DNA from: an uncultured Pseudomonas sp.
Lineage (GTDB): Bacteria > Pseudomonadota > Gammaproteobacteria > Pseudomonadales > Pseudomonadaceae
NCBI RefSeq assembly: GCF_946885885.1
Contig: NZ_CAMPHN010000159.1
Coordinates: 1-9,956, forward strand
Direction: 5' to 3'
DNA length: 9,956 nt
Shown: positions 5,606 to 9,956 of the stretch, piece by piece
Numbering within the stretch: position 1 is the first letter of the stretch
How the letters are laid out: every line of letters begins with the position of its first letter
The notes under the pieces: generated by a model
What the model was told of the DNA's origin: nothing
Databases searched by the model: none
The model's input: only the letters and a program-made list of their open reading frames with translations
Position numbers and translations under genes: made by a program

Positions 5606-6781
5606 ATGTCCACTATCGTAATCGTCAGTGGTGCCCGCACACCCATGGGCGGCTTCCAGGGTAGCCTGTCCGGCGTGCCCGCCGTCGACCTGGGCGCCGC
5701 GGCCATTCGCGCCGCCGTCGAGCGCGCCGGCATTCAGGCCGGCGACGTGGAAGAAGTGATCATGGGCTGCGTGCTGCCCGCCGGCCTCAAGCAAGGTCCG
5801 GCGCGCCAGGCATCGCTGAATGCCGGCCTGCCGGCGGCCACCGGCTGCACCACGGTCAACAAGCTGTGCGGCTCGGGTATGAAGGCGGTGATGCTGGCCC
5901 ATGACTTGCTCAAGGCCGGCAGCAACAAGGTGATGGTGGCGGGCGGCATGGAGAGCATGTCCAATGCCCCCTATATCCTCGAGAAGGCCCGTAGCGGGCT
6001 GCGCATGGGCCATGGCGAAATCAAGGACCACATGTTTCTCGACGGCCTGGAAGATGCACGCACCGGCCGTTTGATGGGCTCGTTCGCCCAGGAAACCGCG
6101 GATAAATACGGCATCACCCGCGAAGACATGGATGCCTATGCCATCGAGTCGCTGAAACGCGCCCAGGCGGCCATCGCCAATGGTTCGCTGAACGCTGAGA
6201 TCGTTCCGATCACCGTCGCCAGCCGTAAGGGCGAGGTCGTGGTCAAAGACGACGAGCAACCTTTGAATGCCAATCTGGAAAAAATCCCCGGGCTGAAACC
6301 GGCGTTCCGCAAGGACGGCAGCATTACTGCGGCCAACGCCAGCTCGATCTCGGACGGCGCCAGCGCGTTGGTGCTGATGACCGCAGAGGAAGCCGCCAGC
6401 CGTGGACTCAAGCCATTGGCGAAGATCGTCGGCCATGCGACCCAGAGTCAGGACCCGAGCGAATTCACCATCGCGCCGATCGGCGCTATCAGCAATCTGC
6501 TGAAGAAAACCGGCTGGACCAAGGAAGAGGTCGACCTGTTCGAAATCAACGAGGCCTTCGCCATGGTGACCATGCTGGCGATGCGCGAGCATGGCCTGGA
6601 GCATGCCAAGGTCAACGTCTATGGCGGCGCCTGCGCCCAGGGTCACCCGGTCGGCTCGACCGGCTCGCGAATCATCCTGACCCTGATCAACGCCCTGAAG
6701 AACACCGGCGGCAAGCGCGGTATCGCCTCGCTGTGCATCGGCGGCGGCGAGGCGACGGCCGTGGCGGTCGAACTGCTGTAA
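5606..6781 (+). CDS. Thiolase, acetyl-CoA C-acetyltransferase type
   Basis: A 391-residue thiolase that condenses two acetyl-CoA to acetoacetyl-CoA or thiolytically cleaves 3-oxoacyl-CoA; direction and chain length cannot be decided here. All catalytic elements are present: nucleophile Cys88 in NKLCGSG, NEAF (315-318), His347 in GGACAQGHPVG, and the second active cysteine Cys377 in CIGGG. The length and spacing match the 392-residue Zoogloea enzyme (Cys89, His348, Cys378). ATG 5606 follows GAGG by 8 bases; a GTG at 5597 in the same frame overlaps that ribosome site and is less likely. The gene diverges from the fatty acid-CoA ligase across about 160-200 bp, pointing to joint use in fatty acid or ketoacid metabolism. 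It resembles the thiolase I recall next to the ligase in P. aeruginosa (PA3925). No dehydrogenase or hydratase of the beta-oxidation cycle is adjacent. Confidence 0.94.
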   Translation: MSTIVIVSGARTPMGGFQGSLSGVPAVDLGAAAIRAAVERAGIQAGDVEEVIMGCVLPAGLKQGPARQASLNAGLPAATGCTTVNKLCGSGMKAVMLAHDLLKAGSNKVMVAGGMESMSNAPYILEKARSGLRMGHGEIKDHMFLDGLEDARTGRLMGSFAQETADKYGITREDMDAYAIESLKRAQAAIANGSLNAEIVPITVASRKGEVVVKDDEQPLNANLEKIPGLKPAFRKDGSITAANASSISDGASALVLMTAEEAASRGLKPLAKIVGHATQSQDPSEFTIAPIGAISNLLKKTGWTKEEVDLFEINEAFAMVTMLAMREHGLEHAKVNVYGGACAQGHPVGSTGSRIILTLINALKNTGGKRGIASLCIGGGEATAVAVELL

Positions 6782-6798
6782 CGTCGAGCCGGCAAGCG

Positions 6799-6830
6799 GG
6801 ACGCAGGCTCGCCGCCTGCGTCCTTCTATC
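6799..6830 (+). terminator. Hairpin terminator after the thiolase
   Basis: GGACGCAGGC (6799-6808) and GCCTGCGTCC (6814-6823) form a perfect 10-bp GC-rich stem with a 5-nt loop, 17 bp past the thiolase stop, followed by TTCTATCC. The U-tract is short, so it is an imperfect intrinsic terminator. It lies between convergent genes and may also limit read-through from the LysE gene. Confidence 0.6.
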
Positions 6831-6837
6831 CCCCGAG

Positions 6838-7464
6838 TTAGCGCAACTCGCTAAACGCCAGCTTCACTCCCAGCGCCACCAACACCCCACCCATCAGCCG
6901 ATCGAACCAGTGCCCCAGACGCGCGAAGCCGGCACGCACCCGCTGCTGGCTGAACAAGCGCGCCACCAGGCAGAACCACAAGCCGGTCGCCATCGCCAAG
7001 TACAGGCCATAGCCGGCCTGCACCGCCAAAGGCGTGTGCGGGTCGATGACCACAGTGAACAGCGAGAGGAAGAACAGCGTGGCCTTGGGGTTCAAGCCGT
7101 TGGTGACGAACCCCGCGACAAAGGCCGCGCGCGGCGAGCGGGCGCCCTCTTCCATCTGCAATTGCGCATTCGCGGCATTGGGCTTGGCGCGCAGGGCCTT
7201 GATGCCGATATACAGCAGATAGGCGGCGGCCAACCACTTCAAGGCGTTGAACAAGACGATCGATTGCGACACGATCAAGCCGATCCCCAGCAATGAGTAG
7301 GCCACGTGCACCAGAATGCCCGTGCCGACGCCACACGCACTGAAAATACCGGCACGCCGCCCGTAGGCCACGCTTTCGCGCACGACTATGGCGAAGTCCG
7401 GCCCGGGGCTGGCGACCGCGAGCAAGTGGATCAAGGCCACGGTAAGAAATTCCGTCCAATACAT
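6838..7464 (-). CDS. LysE/RhtB family amino-acid exporter
   Basis: A 208-residue inner-membrane protein of the LysE/RhtB/threonine-efflux family, which is about 200-215 residues long with six hydrophobic segments. The family exports amino acids or their derivatives by proton exchange. Signature features are the N-terminal SPGPDFAIVVRES (19-31), GRRAGIFSACGVGTG (35-49), and the middle FVAGFVTNGLNPKATLFFLSLF block (115-136). Hydrophobic stretches follow the expected pattern through the C-terminus. ATG 7464 follows GGAG by 5 bases. The frame stays open far upstream, but that part is antisense to the neighbouring dehydrogenase and is not part of this gene. It converges with the thiolase and diverges from the dehydrogenase (75 bp between starts). 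The exported substrate cannot be inferred. Confidence 0.92.
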   Translation of the reverse strand: MYWTEFLTVALIHLLAVASPGPDFAIVVRESVAYGRRAGIFSACGVGTGILVHVAYSLLGIGLIVSQSIVLFNALKWLAAAYLLYIGIKALRAKPNAANAQLQMEEGARSPRAAFVAGFVTNGLNPKATLFFLSLFTVVIDPHTPLAVQAGYGLYLAMATGLWFCLVARLFSQQRVRAGFARLGHWFDRLMGGVLVALGVKLAFSELR

Positions 7465-7539
7465 AAAAGCTCCGTCGCATCGGGTCGCTATTGAGTTCGC
7501 GATAATACGCCCCGCCACTACGCAATAAAAGGAACAGCC

Positions 7540-8505
7540 ATGAGCAACAATAGCCGCGCGGTTTTTCTCGACCATAGCTCGCTCGACCTCGGCGACCTCG
7601 ATATGGCCCCGCTCGAACAGACCTTCGCCGAGTTGCACATGCATGATCGCAGCACGCCCGAACAAGTCATCGAGCGCTTGCAAGGCGCCCAGGTGGCGAT
7701 CAGCAACAAGGTGCCGCTGGACGCCACCGTGCTCGCCGCCTGCCCCGAACTGGAATTGATCCTGATCGCCGCCACCGGCAGCAACAACGTCGACCTGAAA
7801 GCGGCGCGCGAGTTGGGGATTACAGTGTGCAACTGCCAGGGTTACGGGACGCCTTCGGTGGCCCAGCACACCTTGATGCTGCTGCTCGCATTGGCCACTC
7901 GCCTGCCCGATTACCAACGCGCGATCCGCGAAGGACGCTGGCAACGAGCGCCGCAGTTCTGCTTGCTCGACTTCCCCATCGTCGAACTCGAGGGCAAAAC
8001 CCTCGGCCTGCTCGGCCATGGCGAATTGGGCGGCGCCGTGGCGAGGTTGGCGCAGGCGTTCGGCATGCGCGTGCTGCTCGGGCAACTGCCGGGACGGCCG
8101 CCGCGCGAAGATCGCCTGCCGTTGGACGAACTGTTGCCGCAAGTCGACGCCCTGACCCTGCATTGCCCGCTGACCGCCGAAACCCGCGACCTGATCGGCG
8201 CACGGGAGCTGCAACTGATGAAGCCCGGCGCCTTTCTGATCAATACCGCGCGCGGCGGTCTGGTCAACGAACAGGCCCTGGCCGATGCCCTGCGCCGCGG
8301 CCATCTCGGCGGCGCCGCCACCGATGTGCTGAGCCAGGAGCCGCCGACCGCGGGCAATCCCCTGCTCGATACCGAGCTGCCACGCCTGATCGTCACCCCG
8401 CACAGCGCCTGGGGTAGCCGCGAGGCGCGCCAGCGTATCGTCGTGCAACTGGCGGAGAACGCCGAAGCCTTCTTCGGCGGTGCGCCGCGTCGCGTAGTCG
8501 GCTAA
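7540..8505 (+). CDS. hprA: D-2-hydroxyacid dehydrogenase, glycerate dehydrogenase/hydroxypyruvate reductase-like
   Basis: A 321-residue cytoplasmic oxidoreductase of the D-isomer-specific 2-hydroxyacid dehydrogenase family, interconverting a 2-oxoacid such as hydroxypyruvate or glyoxylate with its D-hydroxyacid. The nucleotide loop GHGELG is at 159-164 and the catalytic triad is complete: Arg238 (NTARGG), Glu267 (SQEPP) and His288 (TPHSAWG). GYGTPSVAQHT (101-111) is the usual substrate-side motif. The strand after the nucleotide loop reads VLLGQLPGRP and lacks the acidic residue typical of NAD specificity, so NADP(H) use or relaxed specificity is possible. ATG 7540 follows AGGA by 6 bases. 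A GATAAT box at 7501-7506 could be a -10 but has no recognisable -35. The symbol is assigned by resemblance to the Pseudomonas hprA product, which I recall sitting beside rsmC or the CoA ligase in other species; the true substrate is untested. Confidence 0.9.
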   Translation: MSNNSRAVFLDHSSLDLGDLDMAPLEQTFAELHMHDRSTPEQVIERLQGAQVAISNKVPLDATVLAACPELELILIAATGSNNVDLKAARELGITVCNCQGYGTPSVAQHTLMLLLALATRLPDYQRAIREGRWQRAPQFCLLDFPIVELEGKTLGLLGHGELGGAVARLAQAFGMRVLLGQLPGRPPREDRLPLDELLPQVDALTLHCPLTAETRDLIGARELQLMKPGAFLINTARGGLVNEQALADALRRGHLGGAATDVLSQEPPTAGNPLLDTELPRLIVTPHSAWGSREARQRIVVQLAENAEAFFGGAPRRVVG

Positions 8506-8584
8506 GCTGCGCGGCATTTTAAGGCTATGTACCAGCAGTGTGTTGCGTTCAGGCTTGGGCGTTTCAGTGTGAGGATCTGACCTC

Positions 8585-8624
8585 GTAGGGTGACGCGGGG
8601 CCGCCTAGGCCGTGCGCACCCTAC
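8585..8624. repeat. REP-like palindrome inside the MITE
   Basis: GTAGGGTG (8585-8592) and CACCCTAC (8617-8624) form perfect outer arms. After one bulged A, CGC pairs with GCG, and further in GGCC (8599-8602) pairs with GGCC (8608-8611) around a short loop, so almost all of the 40 bases fold into one hairpin. The GTAGGGTG...CACCCTAC core resembles short intergenic palindromes common in Pseudomonas genomes. It is nearly centred in the element. Confidence 0.65.
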
Positions 8625-8630
8625 TATTGC

Positions 8631-8649
8631 GGCCCTTGCAAGCAGGGCC
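8631..8649. repeat. Second small palindrome inside the MITE
   Basis: GGCCCT (8631-8636) and AGGGCC (8644-8649) form a perfect 6-bp stem around TGCAAGC, six bases after the larger palindrome. No T-run follows, so it is not a standard terminator for the dehydrogenase gene. Confidence 0.45.
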
Positions 8650-8711
8650 ACTCTTCCCCGAACGCCCCATGCAACACCTAATTGGTACATAGCCATTTTT
8701 AAGGAGCCAAT

Positions 8712-9710
8712 ATGGACCCGCGAAGCGAAGTGCTGTTGCGCCAGACCGACCTGTTCGGCGGCTCGCTGCTGCTCGCCGGCCTGCCCGCCGACGACCTGCT
8801 CGGCCAGTTGCCGCACGCCCAAGGCTGGAGTTGGCATGCCGGCGAACACGCGCTGCTGGAGGGGCGCTTCGCCGGGCGCACGCACTTCGGCGTCCAACCG
8901 CCCGAAACGCCCTGTGCGGCGGCCGTGCTCTTTCTACCGAAATCCCGCGAGCTGACCGAGTACCTGCTGAACGCCCTGGCGGCCTTTTTACCCGGTGGCC
9001 TGCTCTATCTGGTCGGGGAAAAACGCGCCGGCATCGAACGTGCGGCCAAGCAACTGGCCGCGTTCGGCAAGGCGCGCAAACTCGACAGTGCACGCCACTG
9101 CCAGCTTTGGCAGGTGCAGGTCGAACAGGTGCCCGCCGTCCCTAACTTGACGGCCTTGGCTAAGCACTACAGCCTGCAACTGGCCGACGGCCCGCTACGC
9201 GTGGTCAGCCTGCCCGGGGTATTCAGCCACGGTCGCCTGGATGTCGGCAGCGCCCTGCTGTTGCAACACCTGGAGCAATTGCCGGAAGGCCATATATTGG
9301 ATTTCGGTTGCGGCGCCGGGGTGTTGGGCGCCGCGTTGAAGCGCCGCTATCCGCAGAGCCGGGTGAGCCTGCTCGATGTCGATGCCTTCGCCGTCGCCAG
9401 CAGCCGCTTGACCCTGATGGAGAACGCCCTGGAGGCCGAAGTCATCTGTGGTGACGGCATAGACGCGGCGCCCCAGGGCCTCAGCGCGATCCTCAGCAAT
9501 CCGCCGTTCCATCAGGGCGTGCACACCCACTACCACGCCACAGAAACGCTATTGCAAAAAGCCGCTGCACACCTGAACCACGGCGGCCAGCTGCGCCTGG
9601 TGGCCAACAGTTTCCTTAAATATCCGCCGCTGATCGAGCAACACCTGGGGCCCTGCCAGATGCTGGCCGAAGCCAATGGCTTTCGCATCTATCGCGCGAA
9701 CAAGCGCTGA
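8712..9710 (+). CDS. rsmC: 16S rRNA (guanine-1207-N2)-methyltransferase RsmC
   Basis: A 332-residue S-adenosylmethionine-dependent methyltransferase that modifies G1207 of 16S rRNA in the small ribosomal subunit. It has the two-domain RsmC plan: a degenerate N-terminal methyltransferase-like domain (about 1-150) and a catalytic C-terminal domain. [14 protein letters not shown] (171-184) is the characteristic lead-in. The SAM-binding motif is [12 protein letters not shown] (195-206), acidic residues in LLDVDAFA (Asp222, Asp224) should bind the cofactor ribose, and NPPF (263-266) is the guanine N2-methyltransferase catalytic motif. The length is normal for the family (about 330-345). ATG 8712 has AGGAG five bases upstream. 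The ribosome site lies immediately past the MITE-like element, so the element has become the untranslated region of rsmC and any promoter must lie within or before it. Confidence 0.94.
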   Translation: MDPRSEVLLRQTDLFGGSLLLAGLPADDLLGQLPHAQGWSWHAGEHALLEGRFAGRTHFGVQPPETPCAAAVLFLPKSRELTEYLLNALAAFLPGGLLYLVGEKRAGIERAAKQLAAFGKARKLDSARHCQLWQVQVEQVPAVPNLTALAKHYSLQLADGPLRVVSLPGVFSHGRLDVGSALLLQHLEQLPEGHILDFGCGAGVLGAALKRRYPQSRVSLLDVDAFAVASSRLTLMENALEAEVICGDGIDAAPQGLSAILSNPPFHQGVHTHYHATETLLQKAAAHLNHGGQLRLVANSFLKYPPLIEQHLGPCQMLAEANGFRIYRANKR

Positions 9711-9721
9711 ATCGGCGCTTG
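9701..9721 (+). other. Hairpin overlapping the rsmC stop codon
   Basis: CAAGCGC (9701-9707) and GCGCTTG (9715-9721) form a perfect 7-bp stem whose loop contains the TGA stop. A second copy of GGCGCTTG follows at 9732-9739. There is no T-run (CTCTCCC follows), so it is at best a weak terminator or a 3'-end stabiliser. Confidence 0.3.
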
Positions 9722-9747
9722 CTCTCCCAGCGGCGCTTGGGCAGAAT
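9719..9747 (+). promoter_or_regulatory. Candidate promoter for the riboswitch transcript
   Basis: TTGCTC (9719-9724), a 17-bp spacer, and CAGAAT (9742-9747) match the -35 and -10 consensus at 3 and 4 of 6 positions. Transcription would begin near 9754, just before the first riboswitch stem. The consensus match is modest, but the position is where a promoter is needed. Confidence 0.35.
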
Positions 9748-9754
9748 GCCCGCG

Positions 9755-9921
9755 TCCTAGGGGAGTAGTCTCCCGCGAGCGGTTCCCACCGGCTCGCCCG
9801 GTACGCGTCAACATACTTGGTCGGCAGACCATGGCGCGCGCGACCCAAGGCCCAGTAGCAGACCGTTGAAAAACGTATTTCAACGTTCTGGTAGCGGACC
9901 TGCGGTTTGACAAGACCTATG
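9755..9921 (+). promoter_or_regulatory. yybP-ykoY (manganese) riboswitch
   Basis: The conserved landmarks of the yybP-ykoY aptamer appear in order: GGGGAGTAG (9760-9768) in the first internal loop, CGTCAACATACT (9806-9817), and CAAGACC (9911-9917) closing the structure. The closing P1 stem can form from TAGG (9758-9761) and CCTA (9916-9919). A clear stem follows L1: GCGAGC (9775-9780) with GCTCGC (9792-9797), containing GGT/ACC. CTTGGTCG (9816-9823) pairs with CGACCCAAG (9840-9848) with one bulged C. A further 8-bp hairpin, CGTTGAAA/TTTCAACG (9864-9871, 9878-9885), lies before the 3' closing strand. The class binds Mn2+ and usually turns on genes for Mn export or related membrane proteins (mntP, alx, UPF0016/GDT1). 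The controlled gene lies beyond the window. Confidence 0.88.
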
Positions 9922-9930
9922 ACACGCACA

Positions 9931-9950
9931 CCTTACCCGGGGCGGGAAGG
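9931..9950 (+). promoter_or_regulatory. Hairpin covering the ribosome site after the riboswitch
   Basis: CCTT-A-CCC (9931-9938) can pair with GGGAAGG (9944-9950) with one bulged A and a 5-nt loop. GGAAGG is a good Shine-Dalgarno sequence, and with CTGTAC after it a start codon is expected at or very near base 9957, just outside the window. A sequestering stem that opens when the aptamer binds Mn2+ would be translational control; the switch itself is inferred. Confidence 0.5.
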
Positions 9951-9956
9951 CTGTAC

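Larger units (their letters stand above)
8523..8694. mobile_element. MITE-like element with 24-bp terminal inverted repeats
   Basis: The gap between hprA and rsmC is bounded by inverted repeats. The left end is GGCTATGTACCA, 5 bases, GTGTTGC (8523-8546). The right end is its complement (8671-8694), with the same 5-base unmatched window, so 19 of 24 positions are identical. Direct repeats TTTTAAGG flank it at 8517-8524 and 8697-8704, overlapping the ends, and look like a target duplication in an AT-rich site, although the exact boundary is ambiguous by 2-4 bases. No open frame of transposase type lies inside; the 172 bp are mostly palindromic. This is the structure of a miniature inverted-repeat transposable element moved by a transposase elsewhere. 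An 8-bp duplication with GG-starting ends would fit IS256-type elements, but I do not recognise the family. Its right end abuts the rsmC ribosome site. Confidence 0.7.

Noticed and set aside
5588..6646. Long minus-strand open frame opposite the thiolase
   Set aside because: It is antisense to a complete thiolase with every catalytic residue; the translation is His/Gly/Ala-rich shadow sequence.
7465..7539. Divergent promoters between LysE and hprA (GATAAT at 7501-7506 on plus; TATTAT at 7507-7502 on minus)
   Set aside because: Both -10-like boxes are read from the same AT-rich core and neither has an acceptable -35 at 16-18 bp, so I do not call separate promoters.
7465..8517. N-terminal extension of the LysE frame into the dehydrogenase region
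   Set aside because: The extra 351 codons are antisense to hprA. The family length (208 residues), the first hydrophobic segment and GGAG before ATG 7464 fix the start there.
8590..8955. Plus-strand frame overlapping the MITE and the 5' part of rsmC
   Set aside because: It begins inside the palindromic element, overlaps rsmC in another frame, and is Arg/Pro/Cys-rich as expected for an out-of-frame reading of GC-rich DNA.

Overview
The window reads as chromosome of a Pseudomonas species (sensu lato). Coding regions are GC-rich with strong G/C preference at third codon positions. The proteins match families I know from P. putida and P. aeruginosa, and the DUF1329/DUF1302/acyl-CoA ligase/thiolase block resembles the P. 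putida PP_0762-PP_0765 and P. aeruginosa PA3922-PA3925 neighbourhoods. Those locus names are recalled, not searched.

Layout. (1) Bases 1-65 hold the probable 3' end of an unidentified plus-strand gene. (2) Bases 85-5449 are a minus-strand block: a strong intrinsic terminator (85-122), DUF1329 (162-1535), DUF1302 outer-membrane protein (1561-3495), a 229-bp control region (3496-3724), and an AlkK-like medium/long-chain fatty acid-CoA ligase (3725-5407). (3) A thiolase (5606-6781) diverges from the ligase and ends in a hairpin. (4) A LysE-family exporter (6838-7464, minus) diverges from a D-2-hydroxyacid dehydrogenase, HprA-like (7540-8505, plus). (5) A roughly 172-bp MITE-like element with terminal inverted repeats fills the gap before rsmC (8712-9710). 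(6) The window ends in a yybP-ykoY (Mn2+-sensing) riboswitch whose controlled gene starts just beyond the edge.

How the genes may work together. The ligase activates fatty acids to acyl-CoA and the thiolase handles (acyl)acetyl-CoA units. DUF1302 (signal peptide, C-terminal Phe typical of outer-membrane barrels) and DUF1329 (exported, LolA/LolB-like family) look like an envelope module that moves a hydrophobic substrate. An exact match to the PsrA operator consensus in the DUF1302 promoter region supports, by inference, a fatty-acid-responsive locus. The right third is housekeeping (hydroxyacid reduction, 16S rRNA methylation, Mn homeostasis) with no evident functional link to the left part.

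The most interesting signals are the MITE with its nested palindromes, the PsrA box placed inside a candidate promoter, the paired GACTA/TAGTC palindromes in the same region, and an AT-rich, Asn-rich patch in DUF1302 that suggests a swapped surface loop. I found no CRISPR array, tRNA, rRNA, complete insertion sequence or defence system. Apart from the uncharacterised envelope pair, no clearly new system is visible.
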